Shown here: positions 43,932-54,330 of the stretch, piece by piece
Numbering within the stretch: position 1 is the stretch's first letter
Layout of the letters: every line of letters starts with the position of its first letter
Source: Euphorbia lathyris
Lineage: Eukaryota; Streptophyta; Magnoliopsida; Malpighiales; Euphorbiaceae
Assembly (NCBI RefSeq): GCF_963576675.1
Contig: NC_088912.1
Coordinates: 60,086,895 to 60,150,894 of the forward strand
DNA: 64,000 bases
Direction of reading: 5' to 3'
Notes under the pieces: generated by a model
The model's input: only the letters and a program-made list of their open reading frames with translations
What the model was told of the DNA's origin: nothing
Database searches by the model: none
Translations under genes and position numbers: made by a program

Positions 43932-46900
43932 TCTAGGGTATGGGCTTGTGTCTGTAGTTTTCCTTTCTGATGGATTTCTTTGTTTGGAATGTCAGAGGTG
44001 CGGCGAGCAAGGCAACCCGCATCCATATTAATGATCTCATTAAACAGTTTAACCCTTCTTGCTTTGTTCTTCTGGAGACCAAGGTCAGTGGTGCTAAAGC
44101 AGGCGAGGTGGTTAGAAAGTTCAAGAGTTGGAATTGTGTCAGATCGGAGGCTACGGGCCGGGCTGGGGGGATTTGGCTCTTTTGGAAGCCAGGTCAAGTC
44201 AATATTGATATTGTTACTATGGACAGTCAATTCATCCATAGTAAGGTGTGTCTCCCGGGTAATAAACCTTTCTTTGTTACCTTTGTTTATGCCGACCCTG
44301 TTTTGACTAACCGAAGAAGGATATGGGAGATTCTTCATTCTATTAGTTCCAATATGGTGGAGGCGTGGTTGGTTGCCGGGGATTTTAATGACATTGCCAC
44401 CTTGAGTGATCAGAGAGGCGGGGGTAATCATTATATAAACCGATGTCTTAACCATAAACAGAGTATGGATCTTTGTGGTCTGTCGGACCTGGGAGCTGCC
44501 GGACATAAGTATACCTGGAAAAGGAATAGTGTGTTCGTTCGTTTGGATAAGGTGTATGCTAATGTTGCTGCTATCTGTAGGTTTCCTGAGGTCAATGTGC
44601 TTAATCTTCCTTTCTGTCACTCTGACCATTGCCCTATCCTTATTAGGATGGTCAAAGGAAACCAGATGAAAGGTAACAGACCTTTTAGGTATCTTGTGGC
44701 GTGGGACTCTCACCCCGAGTTCAAGGCTTTTGTTAAAAACAACTGGCATCATCACACAAATGTCCTTCTCGCTGCTGAGGAGTTCAGGAAGAATGTGGCT
44801 GGTTGGAACAAGAACATCTTTGGTCACATTATCAGAAGGAAGAACAAGCTCTTGAGAAGGATGGAAGGCATCCAACGTTGCTTAGAGGTCCGCTTCGACC
44901 ACAGCCTGAATGGTCACCTTAGATCTCTTCAGAACGAGTTGGAAGCTGTGCTTAGACAGGAAGAGCTTCTTTGGTTCCAGAAATCTAGGAAGACTTGGAT
45001 TCAAGATGGCGACCGGAACACCAGGTACTTCCACCTCTCTATGATCATTAGAAGACAGAGAAATAGGATCGATGCTATAAAGGACGCCAATGGTGTTTGG
45101 ATTTTTGAGGAGGAGGACATTCGGCGTCTTGCCCTTGATTTCTACAAAGACCTATTCAGAGAGGAAGCGGTGAACTTGGAGAGCGCCTACTCTGATACCT
45201 CCTTTCCTCGGCTTGGGGAGGATGCTATTAAGGATGCTTTCTATCCTATTGACCGAAAAGAAATTGATCTGGCCTTCTCTAGCATCGGTTCCACTAAGGC
45301 TCCTGGGATTGATGGAATCCCCGCTAGCTTCTATCACAAACACTGGGATACCGTGAAAGAGGGTATTTACAGCTTCGTGTTAGGAGTTTTTGGTGGTTCT
45401 AATGATATCATGTTAGTTAATAAGACCCTCCTTGTTCTGATTCCTAAGGTTGATAAGCCCTCTTCCTTCCTCCAAATGAGACCTATCAGCCTTTGTAATG
45501 TTTTGTACAAAGCTATTACCAAGATTGTGGCTAATAGAATCCGGAAGATCCTGCCAGATATTATTAGCCAGAATCAATGGAGCTTTGTGCATGGCAGACA
45601 AATGATAGATAACGTTGTCATTGCCCAGGAGGTTGTCCATTCCATGAAGATTAAGAAAGGTAAGAAAGGGATTGTGGCTCTTAAACTGGGCCTGGAGAAA
45701 GCCTATGATAGACTTAACTGGAGTTTTCTTCTGGATAGCTTAGCCAAAGCTGGTATCCCGGATAACTGGAGGAATTTGATTGAGAAGTGCATCTCCTCTC
45801 CTGTGTTCCAGGTTATGATTAATGGGGACATGTCTGATGAATTCTCTCCCTCCAGGGGTATTCGTCAAGGGGATCCTATGAGTCCTTTCCTTTTTGTTAT
45901 TGCCATGGAAAGACTTGCCCACCTGATCCAAGAAGCGGTGTGCAAGGGGTCTCTCCACCCTGTTTCCATCAGCAAACATTGCCCCCCTGTTACCCATCTG
46001 TTCTTTGCGGATGATGTGATGCTCTTCGTGGAGGGGAATGTGGAGCAAATTAAGGTGGTTATGGATATCCTCAATCGTTTTTGTGATGCTTCTAGCCAGA
46101 AGATTAATATCCAGAAGTCCCGTATGCTTTGTTCTAAAAACATGGACAACAGCTTGTGCAAAAGACTTAGTGAGATTTCTGGCATCCCCCTGACTCATTC
46201 GTTGGGGAAGTATCTTGGGGTCCCTCTTCATAGCGACAGGGTCTCCAAAGCCTCCTTCAAAGACATTCTGGATAAAACTAACGGTTCGTGTGCTAGCTGG
46301 AAAGCTAATTCTCTTTCCCTTGCTGGTCGCCTTACCTTAATCCAATCTGTTAACTGTGCGGTTCCGAATCACATCATGCAAGCCTGTAAGCTCCCTGAGC
46401 CGGTTCTTAACGAGCTTGATAAGATTAATCGGCGTTTTCTTTAGGGAGAGTCTGGTGAGGGGAGAAAGGTTCACCTGGTCTCTTGGAAGGAAGCCTGCCA
46501 GCCTAAAAGCAGGGGGGGTCTTGGTATAAAGCAAGCCAAGGACAATAATAAGGTCCTTTTAATGAAGCTCCTTTGGAGAATGTGGCAGTGCCCCTCCTCT
46601 CTTTGGGTTCGTCTTCTGCGCGGCAAGTATCGGAAGGACAGAATCTTTGGAGGCCCGAAGGAGAGGGTTGTCAATTGCTCGTTCCTCTGGAAAGGGCTTA
46701 GCGCAGTTTTTGCTGAGTTCTGTACGGGGATTGGCCTGGAGGTGGGCAATGGTAAATCTATTAGTTTCTGGGATGACACCTGGATTGGTGATAAGCCGCT
46801 GATTGATCTGTGTAGCTCCCCTCCGCCAAATGATATCCGTCCCTGGAAGGTTGCCGATGTGGTGGACTCGGAGGGAGATTGGATCTGGTCAAAGTTCGAC

Positions 46901-48118
46901 TCCTTCCTTAGCCTGGAGATCCTCCTTAAGATTAGAGGAGTTAAAGTTAGCAATCAAGATGAGGATAAAGACAGGCACTGCTGGGCCTTGACTAATAATG
47001 GTCTCTTTTCTTGTAAATCGGCCTATGAAGCTTTTTCCCCTAACAGGGCTAATCCTCCTTTGGAGATTTGGAAGACCTTTTGGGCCCTTAAAGTCCCTTA
47101 TCGTATTAGGAGTTTCCTGTGGCTAGGAGTTAAGGACAGGTTGCTCACTAATGCTGATAGGCACAGAAGGCATTTGGCTGAGTCAGGTGCCTGTAGTAGG
47201 TGCAGAGGCCAGGTGGAATCCTTGTGTCATGCTTTGAGGGATTGCCCTAAGAGTAAAAAGATTTGGGAAGGGATTCTCCCTTAGCACACCCTTTCTTCTT
47301 TCATGGCTTATTCTGCAGCTGACTGGTTCTCTGATGGTGTCAATGGGAAGTTGTTGGCTAACATAGAGCATGGTGACATTTTCTTCGCTATTATCTGTCA
47401 CCAAATTTGGAAATGGAGGAATGAAGAGTTATTTACCGAGAAGACTACCCTTATCCCTGACTTACTTGCTTTCTTCTCCAAAAAGCTCTCGGTTATTTTA
47501 AAAAGCTATGAAGGGGAGCCCCTGGTTAGACCCTCCCCGGTTAAAGTTGTCCATTTAGTGGGTTGGAATAAGCCTAGAGAAGGAGTTGTTAAGCTGAATA
47601 CGGATGGATCTTGCCTAAGCAATGGCAGAATTGCTGCCGGAGGTGTTCTTCGGGATGCTGGTGGCGCTTGGCTGGCTGGGTTTACCCATAACTTGGGGAT
47701 GGGCTCGTCCTTTTCTGCGGAGCTCTGGGGTATTCTGTCAGGTATTAAGCTAGCCATTCGCATGGGGGTAAAGAGGCTTTCGGTGGAGTCTGACAATCTG
47801 GAGGCAATCAACAGGATTTCGGATAGCCAGGCTGTTTGTCTTATTAGCCAGAATCTTGTCAAAGCTATTTCGAGGCTTCGTCCTGCTTTCGAGACTCTTA
47901 GTTTCTCCCATATTTATAGGGAGCAAAACCGCGTGGCGGATCGCTTGGCTGCTGCTGGGCATGGGGGGATGTTAGGTGTTTCTACCCTTTCTGTTCCTCC
48001 TCCTTTTCTTTTATCTATTCTTCTCGGGGATAGGGTCGGGGTCAGTCTTCCTAGACTGATCCCGGGTTAGGTTTTTTGCTTCGTTTGTTTTCTTTTCCTT
48101 TCCTACCAAAAAAAAAAG
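41826..48118 (+). mobile_element. L1-type LINE, nearly full length
   Basis: A 6.3 kb non-LTR retrotransposon with ORF1 (41825-43931), ORF2 (43970-48070) and a short poly-A tail (A10) at 48108-48117. It is GC-rich against AT-rich flanks. The 5' border is set by the composition change and lies inside the open ORF1 frame without an ATG, so a short 5' truncation is likely. I could not find a clear target duplication. Confidence 0.85.
43970..48070 (+). pseudogene. LINE ORF2 (endonuclease, reverse transcriptase, RNase H) with two stops and a changed catalytic residue
   Basis: A single 1367-codon frame interrupted only by TAG 46442-46444 and TAG 47282-47284. The endonuclease comes first (FFVWNVRGAAS, LLETKVSG, VAGDFNDIA, SDHCPIL). 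Reverse transcriptase follows: RPISLCNVLYKAITKIVANR, LKLGLEKAYDRLNW, RGIRQGDPMSPFLF and FADD. Motif A normally reads LKLD; here codon 574 (45689-45691) is GGC, glycine in place of the metal-binding Asp. Next come a zf-RVT segment (CSRCRGQVESLCHALRDC) and a C-terminal RNase H (LNTDGSC, AELWG, VESDN). The first TAG replaces the Trp usually seen in RRFLWG. The copy is dead by these three lesions. Confidence 0.88.
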
Positions 48119-48423
48119 TTAGTGTAATGATTTTTTAATATATGACGCATTAAAATATTAAAGAATAATAAATACTTTTTAAAAAACTACATTTTGAATG
48201 TTTTTCCATCACCATCACAAAATGATAATTCTCAATCTTTTTTTTACCGGTAATTCTTGAAACTGTCATATACATTTGCTCCCCCAAGCACCTGTAGGTA
48301 CTTGAAACACCAAAAGAACCTGTTAGTTTCGGTATTGTAATTAATTAGTAGACTTCACCTTGATTTGCCCTCGATTATGCATCTTGCTTTTGTTGTTCAT
48401 TATAATTTTCTTTGTTTTTGACA
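48119..48423. other. AT-rich intergenic stretch
   Basis: Between the LINE poly-A tail and the plant-mobile-domain fragment. No feature seen. Confidence 0.4.
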
Positions 48424-49190
48424 GGCTCATAATGTGGACAAGTTTGACAGAGCCATAAAATAGTTGAGGTGATGGTGGGACACTCTTTCCGATCATATTA
48501 AGAGAAGGGTGGAGGTGACGAGATTTGAGAGACTCGTCCTCAATTTCAATCAGAAGGCGCAGAAGACGTGTCAGAATGCCTTGACTACTCTAGTCAATAG
48601 GTGGACGAACTCTACCCATACATTCCATCTCGTTGTGGGAGAGATGATCATTTCTCCTTTGGACTTCACTTCTATTACGGGGCTTTCCATTTTAGGGTCG
48701 CCTCTACCTTTGACTTCCGGCTTCACCTCCAATAGAGTGAGGAATAGAGAATTGATTGAGCTATTAGGGTACCCCGAGCCGGGGAAGGGGATTCAGTTGG
48801 CCGACATTCGGGGGTACTGGCAGGATAGGATTGTCGAGGATGATTACATGAAGGGAACTGGGCAGTGTGCTCGGGCTTTTATGGTAGTGCTAATTTCGAG
48901 CACCTTGTTTTCTTTGGGGGGAGTGAGACCTTGATGTCGTCCCCTTTTATGACTGGCCACTGCATCATTTGCCCTCCTAATGTTTGGCTTGGATTCCTAC
49001 GTGCGGAAGAATGTCATAAAGGTGAAGGGGTTCTCCTATATCCATCTGGTGAGTTAAATATTACTTCTTACTCTATTCTTTTGGTGTTTCTTTTCTAACT
49101 TATACTTTACTTTTCTGATACGCGTCTTTCTTAGTTTATTTGCAGATGTGGGCCTTCAAGTACGGTATTTTTTACTCTCCCTCGCTAACT
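48424..49190 (+). pseudogene. Plant mobile domain (PMD) fragment
   Basis: 48480-48933 encodes the N-terminal part of a plant mobile domain, also labelled aminotransferase-like: WWDTLSDHIKRRVEVTRFERL, TLVNRWTNSTHTFHLVVGEM, SPLDFTSITGLSILG. These domains occur in host MAIN/MAIL proteins and in several plant transposons. A TGA precedes the WWD segment. A frame change near 48930 leads into the segment GGSETLMSSPFMTGH, and a probable further exon starts after an AG near 49145 (MWAFKYGIFYSP). Similarity ends near 49190, where an LTR-like segment begins. It may be a gene remnant or an exon set of another transposon; no start or end is preserved. Confidence 0.6.
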
Positions 49191-49348
49191 GGTGTGTTAG
49201 ATATGGACGCTAGCAAGTGCACCAGGTCAGATGTAGTATTGGTAAGACCAAATGTCGTATTCCACAAGGATTAAGATGGAAATTATGTGAAAGATTACCT
49301 TAAACAATTGTTCGAATATGCAAAATATATTTGATGTTGGTTTTGTGA
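49191..49348 (-). repeat. LTR-like remnant that hosts the Mutator-like element (left part)
   Basis: CTAGCAAGTGCACCAGGTCAG and CCACAAGGATTAAGATGG resemble the segment next to the primer end of the minus-strand Athila LTR at 9194-9280. The remnant is interrupted by the Mutator-like element at 49349 and appears to resume at 53207-53303. No primer-binding site is left. Confidence 0.4.
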
Positions 49349-49357
49349 AATTTTTAT
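49349..49357. repeat. 9-bp target duplication of the Mutator-like element (left)
   Basis: AATTTTTAT, repeated exactly at 53198-53206. Nine bases is the standard Mutator superfamily length. Confidence 0.85.
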
Positions 49358-49440
49358 GTGGGTTACTAAACCCAGCCCCATTTTCACACTTCCAGCCCCG
49401 AAAAAAGACCTAACCGCCCTTTGAACAAAAACTGAAAATT
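49358..49440 (+). repeat. MULE left terminal inverted repeat
   Basis: Starts GTGGGTTACT, then AAACCCAGCCCCATTTTC. The reverse complement of 53115-53197 starts GGGTGTTGTT, then the same AAACCCAGCCCCATTTTC. Similarity weakens after about 80 bp, so the TIR is of moderate length and imperfect. Confidence 0.75.
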
Positions 49441-49500
49441 TGGATCCCTCCCAAACTCTCTCAAAACTCATTTTCATCTGAATCAAAGATAAAACGTTTG

Positions 49501-52500
49501 ATGGAAGACAATCCGTTATCACCGAGAGTAGACGGGAGTGATGCTACGTCCGAAGTCGAGGTATGTTTCTGAATTAACTTCCTTGCATTTCTGTAATTTG
49601 ATTTGGAAAAAAAAATCTGGTTCGGCACTCGGGCGTGTGAGCATCACGCCCCACCACATGGTCGGGCGTATGAGTATCACGTCCCACTATGTGGTGGGGC
49701 GTGATAGCCACACGCCCCACCATGAGGTGGGCCGTGATGTTCATATGCCCCACTATGTGGTGGGGCGTGATGTTCATACGCCTCACCATATGGTGGGGCG
49801 TGATGTTCATACGCCCCACCTCATGGTGAGGCGTGATGCTAACACGCCTGAGCATATTTGTGGCTGTTTTTTGGGTTTAGACACCGAAACGCTATAGAAA
49901 AGTCACGTTCTGATACAAAATGTTCGTTATTACTCATTTACAGGAGGTTTCGTGGGAAGAATTTGACGGAAATGGCATAGATTACAGCTCGCAGTTTTTT
50001 CCCAAACAAACATTTCAAACATATCATGAAGCTGTTAACTGGGCAAAACAGACGGCAATTGGGATCGGGTTTGAGTTAACAACAGCGTCGCACAAGACGG
50101 GGCGCAAGTCAAAGTGGATATTGGTTAAATGTGCTCGTGGTGTTAAGAATTATAAAAGGAAAAAGGATGTGGATATGGATGTTATACTACGGAAGAATAC
50201 AAAAACAAAGTACTGTGGTTGCAAATTCCAGATAAAGGTTATGGAAATCGGCGAATTGGGCGGTTGGGTGGTGAATGGGATTCTTGGAGATAGAGGACAG
50301 CACTGTCATCAGTTGGTTGTATATCGTCAGGGCTACAGACAGATGAGCGGACTAAGCCCGGCTTCCAAAAAACTCGTTCGTGAAATGAGTTCAGCTCAAG
50401 CTAAGCCTTGTGCTATTTTTGCTGCAATCAAAGAAAAACATCCGGAGGATTGCCCGACACAAAGGCATATCTATAACTACAAGGAGAAAATCAGGACTGA
50501 GAGCTTTGAGGGTCGGGATGTAATCGGTCAGTTTTATCGGCTTGCTATAGATAAGGACTATATACATTGGACGCAAGCGGTGCCGGGCAGCAATGTCGTG
50601 ACTCACTTATTTATGGCACATCCAACATCGATCACACTGTTCCGATCTTATTACTTGTTTGTTGGTATGGATTCAACATATAAAACAAACAAGTATAAGA
50701 TGCCATTCTTCGAAATCATTGGTATGACGCCTTCTAACAAAAACTTCTTGATCGCCTATGCAATCATGAAGGATGAAACCGAGGGTAGTTACATGTGGGT
50801 GTTACAAAAATTGAAGCTTTTGCTCCAACCTGATGTGCATCCGACAGTCATTGCTACAGACCGGGAGTTAGGACTGATGCGGCCGGTTCGTGAGGTATTT
50901 CCTCATTCTCATCATTTATTGTGCACATGGCATATTAATAAAGATGTGGAGGATAGAGTTGGCAAGTTGAGTGGAATGAAGAAGTTTGGTGAAATTTTTA
51001 AAAATTCCAAATGGAAACGTATAATTGAAGCCCCGACAGAAGTTGAATATGAGGCGGCAGTGGTAGCTATGAAGAATACTACTGGCAACTGGCCTGGTGT
51101 GATTCAGTACGTGGAGACCACGTGGCTAGTGCATAAAGAGAAGTTTTGTCGAGTATGGACGAACAAGGTGTTGCACTTAGGAAACACCACAACCTGTCGA
51201 GTGGAGAGTTCACATGCACAGTTGAAACAGTGGTTGAATTCATCTACTGGTGCACTTGATACAGTGTGGGCGAAGGTGCACAAGGACATTGAGGCTCAGA
51301 TCGAGGCGATCAAGTAAGACATTTATTCTGTTATTTGCTTTAATCTTTTAAAATTTAATACATTAGTTTTATAATCCGTCATTGTATATAATCAGATACT
51401 CACTCGAGGACTCGAGAAGAAGATCTGCGGTGAATCACTATGGAGAACCTTTCACGTATCTCGACTTACACGTTTCACATTACTGCTTGGCTGTACTAAA
51501 TGATAAGCTCAAGCGTATGCACGCATTGAGTATGGATGTGGTAACTGAATGCGGATGCGTGTTGCCCATGACTCATGGCATTCCGTGTGCATGTGAGCTG
51601 AAAACATATATTGACACAAATGAATCGGTCCGTGTTGACCGCATCCATCCTTTTTGGAGATCTCTTGCGTTTGAAGGGTTGAGTGACATACCAGTTACTG
51701 CTCCACTATATGCTGACGGGTCTGAGGATCACCGATTTTTTCAATCTCTTATGGAAAAGGTTGAAAAATTAGATCCTTCAATGGTGCGTAGCATATCGAT
51801 GTACATTCATGATCAGATAAACCCGGAACAAAGTGGCTTTAAAGAACCTGAGGTCAAAGACACTGTTAGGGGTAGACCAAAGGGAAATTCATCAACAAAA
51901 CGAAATCCGAGTGCATGGGAGTACAACCAGTCACCACGAGGTCGAGCACGGTCCTCGGGTTCGAGGAGTAGTCGTAGTCGAGGACGTTCTTCATCCTCAT
52001 CTGTGCATAACAGCCAGATGCCGGGTATATTTTATTTCATTTATATATATATTGAAGTTAAAGTAAATATATTTTTATTGATAAATTTCATATATTAATA
52101 TTTTCAGTCGGATTTGATGCGGATATCGCCAGTTACCACCATTTACATCGGGTTCAAGGTCTCATCGTACCATTTATTACTGGATTCCATGATGTTGTAG
52201 CAGATGGTAACTGTGGATTTCGTGTTTTAGCCGATGCCATCATTTTTAACCAAGAGGAGTGGAAGCTGATGAGAGTGCTCATAGAGAATGAGATGCGGGC
52301 AAACCGTGATCTGTATGTGCCAGTGTACGGGAACGGATTTGATGCTCCCCTCACACGTATTAAATGGGCAGGAGCGGGTTGTGGTGAGTCCCACTGGATG
52401 GTGAGTTCGGATGACTTATTTGCTGCTGCATCTGTATTGAACGCAGTAATTTTCCTCTTTGCTACAGAACAATTAGGATGTTGCACTATACTGCCGATGC

Positions 52501-52703
52501 GTTCGGACGATGGAAGACCACCTGAGCGAGAGATTGTGATTTGTCATTTGGGGCGTTATCGTCACTACATACGTCTTTATTTACATCCTTCATTTCCAGT
52601 GCCTCCCATTGCCACCCAATGGCGATTATTTTCTCATCAGAGTGTTCGTCATTTGGAGAATTTATACGCTGAAATGAGAGAGGCTTGGACTAGATTATAT
52701 TAG
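49501..52703 (+). CDS. MULE transposase with C-terminal OTU-type cysteine protease domain (4 exons)
   Basis: Exons 49501-49560, 49944-51313, 51396-52024 and 52108-52703 have GT-AG junctions and join to 884 residues without a stop. A FAR1/WRKY-GCM1-type zinc finger comes first (Cys83, Cys111, Cys113, His140/His142 as seen). The MULE DDE domain follows: Asp263 in VGMDSTYKTN, Asp326 in IATDREL, CTWHI at 347-351 and Glu441 in CRVESSHAQLK. A SWIM finger (CGC...HGIPCAC) and an Arg/Ser-rich linker (KGNSSTKR, RSSGSRSSRSRGRSS) precede exon 4. Exon 4 is an OTU-like domain: DGNCGFR with Cys722 as nucleophile and RYRHY with His839 as the likely base. The transposase would bind the ends and excise the element; the OTU part may remove ubiquitin-like tags. 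That role is inferred, not shown. Confidence 0.82.
49625..49856. repeat. Giant GC-rich palindrome in transposase intron 1
   Basis: About 230 bp made of roughly 33-bp units, each containing two small palindromes (a GGCGTGATGTTCATACGCC type and a CCCACCATGTGGTGGG type). The left half, beginning ACTCGGGCGTGTGAGCATCACG, pairs with the right half, whose reverse complement begins GCTCAGGCGTGTTAGCATCACG. The 33-bp period keeps reading frames open on both strands, but no protein is implied. Confidence 0.8.
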
Positions 52704-52776
52704 TTTTATATGTTGTGATTAATAATATTTATTAATTAACTTATATTATTTTTTGGTTTTAAGTACAATTCTGTAG

Positions 52777-52864
52777 TTACGGGTTTAACCGCATATTTAC
52801 GGGTTTAACGGACTATTTACGGGTTTATCGGACTATTTACGGGTTTGACAAACTATTTACGGGA
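52777..52864. repeat. Subterminal tandem repeat of the MULE, unit about 22 bp
   Basis: Four to five units of the type TATTTACGGGTTTAACGGAC between the transposase stop and the right palindrome. No equivalent is seen at the left end. Confidence 0.75.
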
Positions 52865-52865
52865 T

Positions 52866-53115
52866 AAAAAAGCTATTTTTTTGCGAATTTGACACGCGGG
52901 CGAGTGGCCATCACGCCTCACCTCGCGGCCGGACGTGATAGCCCCACGCCTCACCCCGTGGTCGGCCGTGATAGCCACACGCCCGACCGTAAGGTGGGGC
53001 ATGTGGCTGTCACGGCCGACCACGCGGTGAGGCGTGGGGCTATCACGTCCGTCCGCGAGGTGAGGCGTGATGGCCACACGCCCGTGTGTCGAATCCGCAA
53101 AAAAAATAGCTTTTC
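52866..53115. repeat. Giant palindrome near the right end of the MULE
   Basis: A 250 bp near-perfect hairpin centred at about 52990. The left arm begins AAAAAGCTATTTTTTTGCG and the right arm ends CGCAAAAAAAATAGCTTTT; the inner part consists of 33-bp GC-rich units like those at 49625-49856. Arms of about 125 bp pair with few mismatches by eye. Confidence 0.85.
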
Positions 53116-53197
53116 CCCTCCTAAAACCCATGAAAGGGCATTTTCGTCCTTTCACGGGGCTAGGGGTGGGAAAATGGGGCTGGGTTTAACAACACCC
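53115..53197 (-). repeat. MULE right terminal inverted repeat
   Basis: Inverted counterpart of 49358-49440; the plus strand ends GGCTGGGTTTAACAACACCC right before AATTTTTAT. Confidence 0.75.
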
Positions 53198-53206
53198 AAT
53201 TTTTAT
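53198..53206. repeat. 9-bp target duplication of the MULE (right)
   Basis: AATTTTTAT, identical to 49349-49357. Confidence 0.85.
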
Positions 53207-53305
53207 ACTGAAAACAGTAAATAAATGCATAAATAAAAATAACAAGATTAGCACAAACTCAGAACAGGTAACTGCTCGGACAGCCGTTCCATTAACATAA
53301 GCATA

Positions 53306-53448
53306 TAGTAAAACCTTCATAAATTAATAACCTCTCTTCTGGTCCCGACTTGGGCCAGTTCAATAAATTAATACTCGATAAATTAATATCTTTATAAATT
53401 AATAAAATTTCATGGTCTCGACATTATTAATTTATAGATGTTTTACTG
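53306..53448. mobile_element. Emigrant-like MITE (Tc1/mariner-pogo group)
   Basis: A 143 bp element between TA dinucleotides (53304-53305 and 53449-53450). Its ends read TAGTAAAACCTTCATAAATT at the left and, reversed, CAGTAAAACATCTATAAATT at the right, matching the CAGTAAAACCTCTATAAATT terminus of Emigrant. It has no coding capacity and sits in the LTR-like remnant. Confidence 0.8.
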
Positions 53449-53450
53449 TA

Positions 53451-54330
53451 CATAAAGTTCATGGTTCAGGTATCTTTCTCTTTAGTAGTATAGAAATTAA
53501 TATTGATGTAATTTCAAGGCGCCATGGAGAAGACGGAGGACCTAAAGAGAAATATGTAATAGTTAGTATTTTCCTAAGTTTGACCTTTTATTCCGTTTCT
53601 GGCTCAACAAAATAATTTAGATAATATGTCATAACTACCAATGTAAATTATATGTGTCTGATGTATGCTAAAGCAAATCAAAACTAGGTTAGATTATGAG
53701 ACTAAAAATAAAAATCCCTCACTAGTTAAAAGTTAAGTAAATAAGCAAGTTATTAAAATCGGTTGCCCCTCCCTAATATTATAATTCAGCCGGCAGTATC
53801 TAGGGACTTTGGGTTGTTGAGAAAACTCAAGCTCGGGTCTTATGGGTAACACTTGGATTATTGAAAATTGTTTTCACGAATATTGGGTAATACTTAAATT
53901 AGATTATGATAATTGGATGAGCAAACTCATGTTGTTATAAACTATTGGGCAATATGGTTGGGATTATTATGAGTGCATATTAGTTACTAATGTGGTTCGT
54001 AACTCAATAACCTAGGAATCACGTTGTTGATGTGATCGATTACATGAATCTACCTAACAAATGGGACTAGCTTGTTGAGGAAACTCAAGGTGAAATTTCA
54101 GGAGTTAGGATCCTAGCTCACTAAAGGATTTGTGAAATTCTTCGAATTAATATGGAGGGCTATTAATTTGGCAAAATAGTGGGAGCAATTTAGAATAAAA
54201 TTAAAAGACCTATAATTTTAAATTGATATACTTTAAAGCAAATGAATAACATATGTTTACTCTTTCTCACTCTCAGGTTAAATTAAAACACACTCGTAAA
54301 GTGGGATAGAATGAAATACCTTGTCTGACG
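53451..54330. other. Unassigned repeat-like region
   Basis: No gene. 53800-54180 contains imperfectly repeated phrases (GTTGTTGAGAAAACTCAAG / CTTGTTGAGGAAACTCAAG; GGGTAATACTT / GGGTAACACTT) and probably belongs to the Copia sequence that continues to the right, but I cannot place its ends. Confidence 0.35.

Larger units (their letters stand above)
49358..53197 (+). mobile_element. Complete Mutator-like element (MULE) with OTU-domain transposase
   Basis: A 3840 bp element. The terminal inverted repeats (about 49358-49440 and 53115-53197) share AAACCCAGCCCCATTTTC starting ten bases from each tip, followed by further similarity through AGCCCC. AATTTTTAT flanks both tips. Inside are a four-exon transposase gene and, near each end, a giant GC-rich palindrome. 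A tandem repeat of about 22 bp lies before the right palindrome. With an uninterrupted reading frame and perfect target duplication, it may be a recent and possibly autonomous insertion. Confidence 0.88.

Noticed and set aside
43706..44875. 389-codon frame on the minus strand
   Set aside because: Antisense to LINE ORF1/ORF2, which carry clear domains on the plus strand. No recognisable domain in the antisense frame.
41810..48135. Target site duplication for the LINE
   Set aside because: AGTTTAATTAAT before the element and AGTTAGTGTAATG after the poly-A are only vaguely similar. Not enough to claim.
49538..49897. 119-codon frame, and an opposite-strand frame, with repeated VGRDVHTPH-like peptides
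   Set aside because: They are produced by the 33-bp palindromic units, whose length is a multiple of three. The stretch lies in intron 1 of the transposase gene.
52853..53224. Similar repeated-peptide frames on both strands near the right end of the MULE
   Set aside because: Translation of the palindrome only. The frames lie after the transposase stop and have no independent support.
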